From Fischerella sp. PCC 9431 (GTDB lineage Bacteria > Cyanobacteriota > Cyanobacteriia > Cyanobacteriales > Nostocaceae), in assembly GCF_000447295.1 (NCBI RefSeq), contig NZ_KE650771.1:431500-495499 (forward strand): a stretch of 64,000 nt of DNA, given 5' to 3'. Below, in pieces: positions 56,274 to 64,000 of this stretch. Numbering within the stretch: the first letter of the stretch is position 1; the number at the start of each line of letters is the position of its first letter. Position numbers and translations under genes: made by a program. Under the pieces are notes generated by a model, which was given only the letters and a program-made list of their open reading frames with translations, was not told where the DNA came from and ran no database searches.

Positions 56274-58499
56274 ATGAATTTTTCTTACTCCAATGGCTTT
56301 AAAAAAGTTCCTTTACAGCTATTATTAATCATTCCTTTCGTAGTTCAAATGAGTATCTCTGTTGGTTTAGTTGGATATCTATCCTTTAAAAACGGACAAA
56401 AAGCAGTCAACGAACTTGCTGATCAGTTAATGGATAAAACCAACAGCCTAGTAAATCAGCATCTGAATAGCTACCTAGCAATTCCTCATCAAATTAATAA
56501 AATGAACGTGGATGCTGTGGAGACGGGATTGCTCGATTTACGAGATTTTGAACGCGCAGGAAAATACTTATGGAAACAGATGCAAGTCCATAAAAATTTG
56601 GGCTACAATGGCTATGCTTTAGCTACAGGTGAAGGGGCTGGCTCTGGTAATTATCCGGAAAGAAAATCTACCACAATAGAATTCTATCCTTTAGCTATTA
56701 ATGGAGTGACTAAGGTTTATCCATACGCTACAGATGCTCAAGGAAACCGGACAAAGCCACTTAAAACATATGATTACCATGCTTTCGCACAACCTTGGTA
56801 TGTAAATGCGGTAAAAGCTGGAAAACCAATTTGGAGTGGTGTGAATCCTTGGGATGGAGATATTGGTTACATCGCTGCTTCTGCTAGCTATCCTATTTAT
56901 AACAAAAGTGGTAAATTGCTTGCTGTCTTTGACATTGATTTACTACTGTCGAATATCAGTGATTTTCTCCGCCAAATTTATGTCAGTCAAAATGGCAGTG
57001 TTTTTATTATTGAGCGCAATGGGTTATTGGTCGCCAATTCTAGTACTCAAAAACCCTATGTGAGAGTTAATTATAAAACCAAACGATTGGCTGCATCTGA
57101 TAGCCGTGATCCGCTAATTCAAGCTACTGCTAAGTATTTACAGCAAAAACTCGGAGATTTACAACAAATTCAAGAAAAGCAGCAGTTAATGTTTGATTTT
57201 AAAGGCGATCGCCAATATGTTAAAGTTACTCCCTGGCGCGATCGGTTTGGTTTAAACTGGCTTGTGGTTGTCACTGTCCCCGAATCTGATTTTATGGGGC
57301 AAATCAACGCCAACACTCGGACTACAATAGCTTTATGCTTGCTGACTTTGATAGTAGCTTCGATAGTTGGGGTTTATACATCTCGTTGGATTACTCAACC
57401 TATCTTACAGCTGAGTCAGGCAAGTCAGGCAATGGCTGATCAAAAATTAGATCGCCCAGTTGAAGTCACAGGAATTCATGAGTTAGAGATTCTAGCGCAA
57501 TCCTTCAACCATATGGCTAGACAGTTGCAAGAATCTTTTACAGCATTAGAAAAAACTAACACTGAACTAGAAGAACGAGTAGAAACACGCACAATTGAAC
57601 TACAAAAGACGATTGCAGAACTACACTATACGCAAGCGCAGATGGTGCAGAGTGAAAAAATGTCAGCCCTTGGTGAAATGGTGGCGGGTGTTGCTCACGA
57701 AATCAACAACCCAGTCAACTTTATTTATGGTAATCTCACTTACGTTGAGGATTACACTCAGGATTTATTACGCTTGGTGCAACTTTATCAAAAATATTTA
57801 CCTGAACCACCCCTAGAAATTCAAGAGGAACTTACTGCAATAGATTTTGATTTCTTGGACAAGGATTTCATCAAGGTAATCGAATCAATGCAAATCGGAA
57901 CAAACCGCATTCGTGAAATTGTGCTGTCATTGCGAAATTTCTCGCGTTTAGATGAAGCAGAGGTGAAACAAGTTGATATTCATGAAGGTATCGATAGCAC
58001 ATTAGTAATTTTGAATAACCGTCTCAAAGCTAAATCAGACCGTCCTGAAATCCAAGTCATTAAAGAGTACGGAAATTTACCCTTAGTAGAGTGTTATGCA
58101 GGTCAGTTAAATCAGGTGTTTATGAATATTCTCAGTAATGCAATTGATGCATTGGAAGAACGCGATCGCGATCGGACACAAGAAGAAATTAAAACTCAAC
58201 CAAGCACAATTTATATATCAACGTCTGCTCAAAATCAAACTGTAACTATTAATATTAAAGATAATGGAATTGGTATTAGTGAGACAGCACGTTCCAAGTT
58301 ATTTAATCCGTTTTTTACTACTAAACCTGTTGGAAAAGGAACAGGCTTGGGTTTAGCCATTAGTTACCAAATTATTACCGAAAAACACGGTGGTAAGCTT
58401 TTGTGTAATTCTCAACCAGGAAAGGGAGCAGAATTTGTGATTGAACTTCCCAAACTGCAACTATCTGCTCATTCATCAGTTTACACAAGTTTAGTTTAA
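56274..58499 (+). CDS. Cache-domain sensor histidine kinase
   Basis: 741 residues. Helix 1 (VPLQLLLIIPFVVQMSISVGLVGYL, about 12-36) and helix 2 (TTIALCLLTLIVASIVGVY, about 352-370) flank an extracytoplasmic dCache-type domain (YPERKSTTIEFYPLAING, WSGVNPWDGDIGYIAASASY, VFDIDLLLSNISDFL). A HAMP region and a coiled coil (LEKTNTELEERVETRTIELQ) lead to the kinase core: H-box EMVAGVAHEINNPVNFIYGN, N-box FMNILSNAIDALEERD, G1 IKDNGIGISETA and G2 GKGTGLGLAISYQI. The ligand, likely a small molecule, is unknown. No response regulator gene is adjacent. Confidence 0.92.
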   Translation: MNFSYSNGFKKVPLQLLLIIPFVVQMSISVGLVGYLSFKNGQKAVNELADQLMDKTNSLVNQHLNSYLAIPHQINKMNVDAVETGLLDLRDFERAGKYLWKQMQVHKNLGYNGYALATGEGAGSGNYPERKSTTIEFYPLAINGVTKVYPYATDAQGNRTKPLKTYDYHAFAQPWYVNAVKAGKPIWSGVNPWDGDIGYIAASASYPIYNKSGKLLAVFDIDLLLSNISDFLRQIYVSQNGSVFIIERNGLLVANSSTQKPYVRVNYKTKRLAASDSRDPLIQATAKYLQQKLGDLQQIQEKQQLMFDFKGDRQYVKVTPWRDRFGLNWLVVVTVPESDFMGQINANTRTTIALCLLTLIVASIVGVYTSRWITQPILQLSQASQAMADQKLDRPVEVTGIHELEILAQSFNHMARQLQESFTALEKTNTELEERVETRTIELQKTIAELHYTQAQMVQSEKMSALGEMVAGVAHEINNPVNFIYGNLTYVEDYTQDLLRLVQLYQKYLPEPPLEIQEELTAIDFDFLDKDFIKVIESMQIGTNRIREIVLSLRNFSRLDEAEVKQVDIHEGIDSTLVILNNRLKAKSDRPEIQVIKEYGNLPLVECYAGQLNQVFMNILSNAIDALEERDRDRTQEEIKTQPSTIYISTSAQNQTVTINIKDNGIGISETARSKLFNPFFTTKPVGKGTGLGLAISYQIITEKHGGKLLCNSQPGKGAEFVIELPKLQLSAHSSVYTSLV

Positions 58500-58682
58500 A
58501 AATATATATAGTCAGGATTGATGTTGTAGCAAAAATTTTTCTACAAATCGACTAATTTTAAAGCAATAGGGATTTTACACAGTAGAACCTATACAACTAT
58601 ACATTCAACTTCCTTAATAATTTTTGTATTTTTGTAAGTCTGCTTCCAAAACTTGATCTATGGGTGCTAATTTATAATGTTT

Positions 58683-60041
58683 TTATTTTACTGCTCTAAC
58701 TTCACCTTCTTCTAGAGTCAGTTCAAGCATTGTTATTAAATTATTGTTCGTTTTTTGTTTTTTTATTTGTCTATTTCTCGGTTCTATTACACATCGGTCA
58801 ACATTATAATATTTAGATGCTTTAGACATATCATACATTAGCAATTGAATATCACCCAACTCATATGTAATCAGAGGTTTAGTTATATTTACATTAAGAA
58901 CTTTTATAATTTCTAAGGCTACTGCTTTTGCCAATAATGGAGGGACAGAATTTCCTATTTGCCTAAATCCATGCCATTTGGTGACATGAAATCTAAACCA
59001 ATCAGGATAAGAATGTAAACGTGCTGCTTCACGTACAGTAATACATCTTGGTGTAAATGGGTGAATTGGTCTAGGAGAAGTAAAAGCTCCTCTATTACTA
59101 GGAGTTCCTGCTCTGAGTGTATTAGATATACCTTCAGGGTCAAGTTTATGGAAGTGACTTATGGGTTCTATTTTACCATGCTGAGTAGACTCAAATCTTT
59201 TAATAGATTGTGGATTGTGTTTTGTTCTTAAACTAGAAGTCAGAATTCTAGAGTCATATTTACGCTCGTATGAATAGTTATTATCTGGAGAATATAGGCT
59301 GCGAAGTAGCCTACCATAATCACTAGGCTTACCAAAGTCTGCAACTATCCAATCTCTTTCGTATAATTCTTGATATTTTTCTACTTCTGGGAGGTCTTTC
59401 AGGGCATCCCAAACTGTAGGAGTTGCTGGAAGTGTCGTATCTAAATTAGATTTATTTTGTCTTGCATATTTAGTAATTGGAAGTGGATAATTTGGCAAAT
59501 ATAAATCATGACGACAGCCTAATAAAAATAACCTCTCTCGATTTTGAGGTATCCCATACTTTGAAGCATTTAGTACTTGATAATCTTGATTGACTTTGTA
59601 ATTGTTTAACTCAAATTCTCTGATAATTTTTGAAATAAAATCTTTGTGTTGTCCTATAGTCATTCCTTTAACATTTTCAAAAACAAAATATTTCGGCTGT
59701 AGCTCCACAACTAATCTAATAAAATGAAATACCAAAGAATTGCGAGGATCGTCAATAAAACGTTTACCTATCAATGAAAATCCTTGACATGGTGGTCCCC
59801 CAAACACAACATCAATTTCTCTATCCCCAATGGATGACTTTTTTCTAATTTCTTCTCCTGTAATATCCACTACACTTTTACAAAAAATCCTCCAAAAAGG
59901 AAAATTAAATTCGTGTGTAGCACAGTGAATTGGATCAATTTCAACAGACGCAAGCACATCAAAACCTGCCTGTTCAAATCCTAAAGTCATCCCACCAACC
60001 CCAGCAAATAAATCGACAGCGATTGGTCTAAAATTCATCAT
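58683..60041 (-). CDS. C5-cytosine DNA methyltransferase
   Basis: 452 residues. Motif I AVDLFAGVGGMTLGFEQAGFD, motif IV VVFGGPPCQGFSLIG (catalytic Cys in PCQ), motif VI YFVFENVKGMT, motif VIII GIPQNRERLFLLG and motif X RQIGNSVPPLLAKAVALEI are all intact. The target-recognition region lies at about 200-330 and does not reveal the site. A 70-residue C-terminal extension is rich in Asn, Lys and Gln. No restriction enzyme gene is adjacent. Its ATG overlaps the end of a truncated PIN toxin frame by four bases. An in-frame TAA ends it, but the frame then stays open for 22 more codons (58617-58682). Confidence 0.93.
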   Translation of the reverse strand: MMNFRPIAVDLFAGVGGMTLGFEQAGFDVLASVEIDPIHCATHEFNFPFWRIFCKSVVDITGEEIRKKSSIGDREIDVVFGGPPCQGFSLIGKRFIDDPRNSLVFHFIRLVVELQPKYFVFENVKGMTIGQHKDFISKIIREFELNNYKVNQDYQVLNASKYGIPQNRERLFLLGCRHDLYLPNYPLPITKYARQNKSNLDTTLPATPTVWDALKDLPEVEKYQELYERDWIVADFGKPSDYGRLLRSLYSPDNNYSYERKYDSRILTSSLRTKHNPQSIKRFESTQHGKIEPISHFHKLDPEGISNTLRAGTPSNRGAFTSPRPIHPFTPRCITVREAARLHSYPDWFRFHVTKWHGFRQIGNSVPPLLAKAVALEIIKVLNVNITKPLITYELGDIQLLMYDMSKASKYYNVDRCVIEPRNRQIKKQKTNNNLITMLELTLEEGEVRAVK

Positions 60042-60136
60042 ATTAGTTTAATATATTCATCCGCTAGTTTCCACTGTTGCAAATCATCCTGCACAAGATA
60101 ACGAATAATCACACTTGTATCGATTCCCTTGCTCAC
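60038..60136 (-). pseudogene. Truncated PIN-domain (VapC-type) toxin, N-terminal stub
   Basis: I translated this short frame directly. A GTG at 60136, overlapping the antitoxin stop (GTGA), begins SKGIDTSVIIRYLVQDD, the typical PIN N-terminus with the first catalytic Asp (GIDT). After about 32 codons it stops at TGA 60038-60040, which overlaps the methyltransferase ATG. The remaining active-site acids of the roughly 130-residue PIN domain are missing. It cannot be an active ribonuclease. Confidence 0.78.
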
Positions 60137-60375
60137 AAGCTACCACCACACTGTTCAATTGCTTCATTCATCTGTTCAATAGATACAGGCTTTCTTCCTG
60201 GCTTATAAAGAATACCAGATAAGTCTTCAACATGAACATTCAATGGTTGAATATAGACTCTACCATCAACTTCAATAAAGAAACTAATGCGATCGCCTGG
60301 ACGTAGGTTCAGTTTCTCACGAATTTCCTTGGGGATAGTTGTTTGACCTTTACTCGTAACTGTGGAAATAGACAT
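60133..60375 (-). CDS. vapB: AbrB/MazE-type antitoxin (VapB-like)
   Basis: 80 residues. The AbrB swapped-hairpin DNA-binding domain is MSISTVTSKGQTTIPKEIRE through LNLRPGDRISFFIEVDGRVYIQP. The C-terminal tail (KPGRKPVSIEQMNEAIE) is the part that would bind the toxin. It normally represses its own operon and neutralises the PIN toxin encoded next to it; the toxin here is broken, so it may now be an orphan regulator or antitoxin. The frame is complete. Confidence 0.85.
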   Translation of the reverse strand: MSISTVTSKGQTTIPKEIREKLNLRPGDRISFFIEVDGRVYIQPLNVHVEDLSGILYKPGRKPVSIEQMNEAIEQCGGSL

Positions 60376-60506
60376 ACTTTTTCTTACAAAAAAGATAATT
60401 TCTTACTTGATTGTAAGAATTAAACCTGAATTAAACAAGATATAAGACTCCCATCATTCCTAAATCATTTGTGAACAACAAGATTCCTGATTCCTTTGAG
60501 ATACAG

Positions 60507-61616
60507 CTATTTTTTCTGCATCTCAGCAGAAAATGGCGTATATTTTCCTCCTAATGCTTCTATAATAGAGCGTGTATTTGCTGCCATCATTTTGCTGTAA
60601 GTATCACCCTCACTTCCAGCTGCACCTATGGAGTCAGAATAGAGTTGACGCGGTGCTAACTTCACTCCTGCTTCTTGTGCTACTGTCTGAATTAAATTCG
60701 GGTTAATTGTCGTTTCCGCAAAAATTGCTGACACACCAATTTTTTTGATTGATTCTACTAGTTGCTTAACAGTTTGGGCGCTTGGCTGTTCTTCAGTGCT
60801 AATACCGATCAGTGTACCTGCTATGGGTATTTGATAAGCATGTCCGTAATACTGAAATGCATCGTGAGTGGTTACAAGTTTGCGTTTATTTGGGGGAATA
60901 GTTTGAATTTGTTGGGTAATCCAGCTATCTAACTGTTGTAATTCTATAGTTAGTTGCTGTGCATTCTCAGTAAATTCGGCTTTATCTTCGGGTGATAACT
61001 CAATTAAGCCATCTCGAATTACATTCACCATTGCGATCGCATTTTTTACATCACCCCAAACATGCGGATCTGGTACTACTTCACCCTTACCTTTGTCTAG
61101 CTGTAACGGTTTCGCTACTTCCCCCACCGCTAACTTCCGCGCTTTTGTTCCAGCAGCATTCATTAACTTAATTAGTCCAGGCTCTAAATTATACCCGTTA
61201 TACAAAATCAAGTCTGCTTCTTCTAAAAATCTACTATCTTGTGGTCTAGGTTCGTATACATGCGGATCTGTACCCGGTTGAAGAATTCCTGTTAGTTGAA
61301 TTTCATCTCCTCCAACTTCCTCAGCCAAATCAGCAATAATTGTGCTAGTTGCGACAACTTGCGGTTTATCATCCGCCCTTGAGTTAGAAGAATCCGATGG
61401 CGTACACCCGAAGAAAGCAAGCGGTAAAAGTATTGCTAAACAAGCATTTTGGCAGATGTGCTGCCATGAGGAACACAGAGATAATAAGGATAAGAGAGAA
61501 AAATAGCCTCCGTGTCCCCCTTGTCCCCCGTGTCTCCCTTGTCCTCCCTGTCTCCCTTGTCCCTCCTCTGCTTCCAATCCTCTGTCTTTAGTATTAGTTT
61601 TACTTATATTAAACAT
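60507..61616 (-). CDS. mntC: Metal ABC transporter substrate-binding lipoprotein (MntC/ZnuA family)
   Basis: About 369 residues from ATG 61616. The lipobox LAFFGC is at about residues 65-70, far inside because an in-frame Gly/Gln-rich insertion precedes it (minisatellite 61512-61565). The binding domain shows GTDPHVYEPRPQDS, DPHVWGDVKNAIAM, IFAETTINPNLIQ and YSDSIG, so the metal ligands are His, His, Glu and Asp. That set is typical of Mn-binding proteins (MntC, TroA/PsaA) rather than the three-His ZnuA. It delivers Mn or Zn to the divergent mntA-mntB transporter. With the true start uncertain, export could be weak. Confidence 0.88.
   Translation of the reverse strand: MFNISKTNTKDRGLEAEEGQGRQGGQGRHGGQGGHGGYFSLLSLLSLCSSWQHICQNACLAILLPLAFFGCTPSDSSNSRADDKPQVVATSTIIADLAEEVGGDEIQLTGILQPGTDPHVYEPRPQDSRFLEEADLILYNGYNLEPGLIKLMNAAGTKARKLAVGEVAKPLQLDKGKGEVVPDPHVWGDVKNAIAMVNVIRDGLIELSPEDKAEFTENAQQLTIELQQLDSWITQQIQTIPPNKRKLVTTHDAFQYYGHAYQIPIAGTLIGISTEEQPSAQTVKQLVESIKKIGVSAIFAETTINPNLIQTVAQEAGVKLAPRQLYSDSIGAAGSEGDTYSKMMAANTRSIIEALGGKYTPFSAEMQKK
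61512..61565. repeat. Six-unit 9-bp minisatellite inside the mntC coding region
   Basis: Units GTGTCCCCC, TTGTCCCCC, GTGTCTCCC, TTGTCCTCC, CTGTCTCCC and TTGTCCCTC are in frame (3 codons each) and encode a GGQGR/GGHGG-type stretch on the minus strand. A related array without a gene is near 37344-37393. Confidence 0.9.
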
Positions 61617-61634
61617 TGTTCCCAACTATAGATG

Positions 61635-61656
61635 TTTTCATTTTCTTTTCATTTTT
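61635..61656. promoter_or_regulatory. Direct repeat in the divergent mntC/mntA promoter region
   Basis: Two adjacent 11-bp units TTTTCATTTTC and TTTTCATTTTT lie between the two divergent genes (77 bases apart). A direct-repeat operator, for example for a Mn-responsive regulator such as ManR, is possible, but no factor is proven. Confidence 0.4.
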
Positions 61657-61692
61657 ATAGTAAGCTGAAGCAAGAACAATAAAAACATAATT

Positions 61693-62511
61693 ATGGAAAT
61701 GTTATTTTTGCAGCCAACCCAATCCCAAAGGAAAACGGTGGAAATGCCTAGCGCAGAGATACAAACTATTGAAAATAATCCTAATAATGCCATTAGCATT
61801 GCTCATTTGAGCGTGTATTATCGAACAGTGGAAGCCCTCAGAGATATAAATTGCACTATCAAACCAGGACAACTCACAGGTATTTTTGGGCCTAATGGTG
61901 CTGGTAAAAGTACGCTGATGAAGGCGATGTTAGGTTTAGTTCCTAGTAGCGGCAAAATATTGTATAAAAACAAACCCTTGATGCAGCAACTAGATCAAGT
62001 CGCCTACGTACCCCAGCGCAGTCAAATCGATTGGACTTATCCCGCTACTGTTTGGGATGTGGTGATGATGGGAAGGGTAAAAAAAACAGGCTGGTTACGT
62101 GGTTTTAGTACAGTGAGTCGTCAAGTAGCAAAAGCAGCATTAGAACGAGTCGGTATAAATGAATACCGTAATCGCCCAATTGGACAGCTTTCTGGTGGAC
62201 AACAACAACGAGTATTTTTAGCACGCGCTTTAACACAGGAAGCAGAAATTTTTTGTTTTGATGAACCTTTTGTAGGGATTGATCAAAAAACTCAGTCAGT
62301 AATTTTTGAAGTCTTCGGTGAACTCACCCAGGCTGGAAAAATAGTTGTTGTTGTCAATCATGATTTGGGTGAGTCAATCTCTCATTTTGATGAATTGATT
62401 TTATTAAACCGTGAATTAATCGCTACAGGTTCTCGACAACAGGTATTAACAGAAGAAAACTTGTCTCGTGCCTACAGTGGTAATGTAATGTTTTGGAAAG
62501 AGGCCGCGTAA
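61693..62511 (+). CDS. mntA: Metal ABC transporter ATP-binding protein (MntA/ZnuC family)
   Basis: 272 residues. Walker A FGPNGAGKSTLMKAML, the signature LSGGQQQRVFLARAL and Walker B AEIFCFDEPFVGID are intact, with the H-loop in VVVVNHDLGES. The first 30 residues are a non-conserved lead, so ATG within MPSAEIQ may be the real start. It energises Mn/Zn import with MntC and MntB. The permease follows after 41 bases. The start has no strong ribosome binding site. Confidence 0.92.
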   Translation: MEMLFLQPTQSQRKTVEMPSAEIQTIENNPNNAISIAHLSVYYRTVEALRDINCTIKPGQLTGIFGPNGAGKSTLMKAMLGLVPSSGKILYKNKPLMQQLDQVAYVPQRSQIDWTYPATVWDVVMMGRVKKTGWLRGFSTVSRQVAKAALERVGINEYRNRPIGQLSGGQQQRVFLARALTQEAEIFCFDEPFVGIDQKTQSVIFEVFGELTQAGKIVVVVNHDLGESISHFDELILLNRELIATGSRQQVLTEENLSRAYSGNVMFWKEAA

Positions 62512-62552
62512 TTAGTCATTGGTCATTGGTATGACAAAGAACAAAAATAACT

Positions 62553-63419
62553 ATGTTAGAAGCGTTGATTGAGCCTTTACAATATGGCTTTATGCAGCGA
62601 TCGCTTGTAATCGCCATTTTGGTAGGGATGTTGTGTGCGGTTGTCGGTAGCTACCTGATGGTGCAACGATTAGCTTTGCTGGGTGATGCAATCAGTCATT
62701 CGGTTTTACCTGGACTCGCGATCGCTTTTTTGTTGGGTGCTAACATTTTTATCGGAGCATTCATTGCTGGTGTTTTGAGTACAATGTGCATCGCTTTGAT
62801 CAGGACGCGATCGCCAATCAAAGAAGACGCCGCAATGGGAATAGTATTTTCGGCATTTTTTGCCCTTGGTGTAACTTTAATTACTGTGATTCAAAAAGAA
62901 AATAAAATTGACCTCAATCATTTTCTTTTTGGTAATATTTTGGGTGTGACTACACAGGATGTCAGAGATACAGCGATCATTGCCGCCATAGTATTTATAG
63001 TCGTTTTTTTACTCTACAAAGAACTGTTATTTTATACTTTCGACCCTTTAGGCGCACAAGCAGCAGGTTTACCAGTCAATCGCCTCAACTTTGGTCTGAT
63101 GCTGTTGATTGCATTGACAATAGTCGCTAGTATGAAAGCTGTTGGTGTCATCTTAGTTTTATCGTTATTAATTACACCAGGAGCCACAGCCTATTTATTA
63201 GTTCAGCGCCTACACGAAGTCATGATTTTAGGTGCAGTAATTGGGGTAATTTCTAGTATCAGTGGGATGTATTTAAGTTACTTTTATAATTTGCCTTCTG
63301 GTCCTGCAATTGTTTTAGTAGTATCAGGATTATTTGTGTTAGCGTTGCTATTGAGTCCTAATCATGGTGTCTTTAATCAGAGACACAGACAGAAGTTAAA
63401 AATTAAAAGTGAGAATTGA
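62553..63419 (+). CDS. mntB: Metal ABC transporter permease (MntB/ZnuB family)
   Basis: 288 residues with about eight or nine transmembrane helices (for example LVIAILVGMLCAVVGSYLMVQRLALLGDAISHSVLPG). The ABC-3 family signature DAISHSVLPGLA and the late RLHEVMILGAVIGVISS region are present. It forms the membrane channel of the Mn/Zn importer. It is downstream of mntA in the same direction. The C-terminus is Lys/Arg-rich. A bidirectional terminator follows (63430-63457). Confidence 0.92.
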   Translation: MLEALIEPLQYGFMQRSLVIAILVGMLCAVVGSYLMVQRLALLGDAISHSVLPGLAIAFLLGANIFIGAFIAGVLSTMCIALIRTRSPIKEDAAMGIVFSAFFALGVTLITVIQKENKIDLNHFLFGNILGVTTQDVRDTAIIAAIVFIVVFLLYKELLFYTFDPLGAQAAGLPVNRLNFGLMLLIALTIVASMKAVGVILVLSLLITPGATAYLLVQRLHEVMILGAVIGVISSISGMYLSYFYNLPSGPAIVLVVSGLFVLALLLSPNHGVFNQRHRQKLKIKSEN

Positions 63420-63429
63420 GAAGGTAGAA

Positions 63430-63457
63430 AAAACCCACGCTTTTAAGCGTGGGTTTT
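63430..63457. terminator. Bidirectional terminator between mntB and the RRM gene
   Basis: AAAACCCACGCTT (63430-63442), two-base loop, AAGCGTGGGTTTT (63445-63457): a perfect 13-bp stem with A/T-rich ends, between convergent genes. Confidence 0.85.
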
Positions 63458-63530
63458 AAAAGCTTTTTTAGTACGTTTGCACGGGGTAACTTCAGATTAT
63501 CCTAAAGCTAAATCTATACAATATTTGGGA

Positions 63531-63827
63531 TTAGTAACGGTTACGGAAATTATTTCCTCTGTTACCACCATAGGAACCCCTGTTTTCTTTGGGTTTAGCT
63601 TTATTCACTTTGAGATCGCGTCCCATCCACTCAGCACCATCAAGAGCTTCAATGGCGGCGGATTCTTCTGCTTCTGTACCCATTTCTACAAAACCAAAGC
63701 CACGCAAGCGGCCTGTCTCCCGGTCGGTTGGTAGCTGAACTCGCTTGACAGTACCATATTCTGCAAAGACAGCATTTAAACTATCTTCTGTAACATCGTA
63801 AGAAAGATTGCCTACGTAAATTGACAT
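63531..63827 (-). CDS. rbp: RRM-type RNA-binding protein (cyanobacterial Rbp)
   Basis: 98 residues. One RNA recognition motif: RNP2 IYVGNLSYDVT (residues 3-13) and RNP1 LRGFGFVEMG (about 41-50). A short Gly/Asn/Arg-rich tail (SYGGNRGNNFRNRY) follows, as in cyanobacterial cold-induced Rbp proteins. It binds single-stranded RNA and is often up-regulated at low temperature. The start has GGAGAAAATC upstream; the leader extends beyond 63828 towards the window end. Confidence 0.92.
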   Translation of the reverse strand: MSIYVGNLSYDVTEDSLNAVFAEYGTVKRVQLPTDRETGRLRGFGFVEMGTEAEESAAIEALDGAEWMGRDLKVNKAKPKENRGSYGGNRGNNFRNRY

Positions 63828-64000
63828 AGATTTAGATTTTCTCCAAAATCATGAGTGTGTAGAGATGAGCGATTTCGGAGAAAAGTCTGTTAATACCAAA
63901 AGGAAAAAACCCATCAATACTAAGAACAAACACGGTCGCCGAATGAACTCTCACCCTACCAGGATGACATAGCAACCAAAATATTGGGAGCGAAGTTTGG

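Noticed and set aside
1-64000. Search for tRNA or rRNA genes
   Set aside because: No convincing T-loop or rRNA phrase was seen by eye; a proper scan was not possible.

Overview
The window is chromosomal DNA of a filamentous, heterocyst-forming cyanobacterium (Nostocales). The evidence is a phycobilisome core gene (apcF), chlorophyll synthesis (chlM), cyanobacterial regulators (gifA, cp12, NtcA-type GTA-N8-TAC sites), a patX-like heterocyst-inhibitor gene with an RGSGR pentapeptide and a TCCGGA (DIF1-type) promoter box, many HIP1 palindromes (GCGATCGC), and heptanucleotide STRR repeats (TAACTGA, TGGGGAT). No rRNA or tRNA gene was recognised. Most genes are ordinary housekeeping genes in short units separated by AT-rich, repeat-filled gaps.

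Layout. 1-3.6 kb: start of an egtD-like gene and a two-gene unit with a Z1-type P-loop ATPase (possible defence). 3.8-6.6 kb: nitrogen/phycobilisome block with apcF, glnA and gifA; NtcA sites lie upstream of glnA and gifA. 6.8-14.6 kb: methyltransferase, patX, FAD enzyme, VOC protein, lytic transglycosylase, alkaline-phosphatase-superfamily protein. 14.8-17.2 kb: cydAB. 17.35-17.67 kb: a small non-autonomous element with terminal inverted repeats, a 7-bp direct flank and eight 21-bp tandem repeats. 17.7-27.3 kb: class D beta-lactamase, methyltransferase, hisG, FAD protein, comB, a methionine-salvage run (mtnD-mtnX-mtnB) and PBP2. 27.9-37.1 kb: deacetylase/acyltransferase pair, GH57 enzyme, nfu, DUF3386 protein, a TnpB relic, a histidine kinase and an RHH protein. 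37.5-46.6 kb: lepA, YnfA-like protein, ammonium transporter, purE, nagA, chlM and small membrane proteins. 47.5-50.8 kb: an AAA-like ATPase gene with several copies of its post-ATPase module, followed 9 nt later by a membrane-anchored partner carrying another copy. 51-58.5 kb: second ammonium transporter, tlyA, cp12, GTPase, Cache-type histidine kinase. 58.6-60.4 kb: a C5 DNA methyltransferase whose start overlaps the end of a truncated PIN toxin next to its intact AbrB-type antitoxin. 60.5-64 kb: a divergent Mn/Zn ABC transporter and an RRM RNA-binding protein.

How genes work together. GlnA makes glutamine and GifA inhibits it; the NtcA sites suggest activation of glnA and repression of gifA under nitrogen shortage. 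The two Amt proteins feed the same pathway. PatX belongs to the HetR-inhibitor family that limits heterocyst differentiation. MtnB, MtnX and MtnD are consecutive steps of methionine salvage. MntC, MntA and MntB form one metal importer.

The strongest candidates for something new are the PatX variant with an internally repeated RGSGR-like unit, the split AAA-like ATPase/membrane gene pair, the Z1 pair, and the methyltransferase/VapC junction. All calls are from reading the sequence; no database search was possible.
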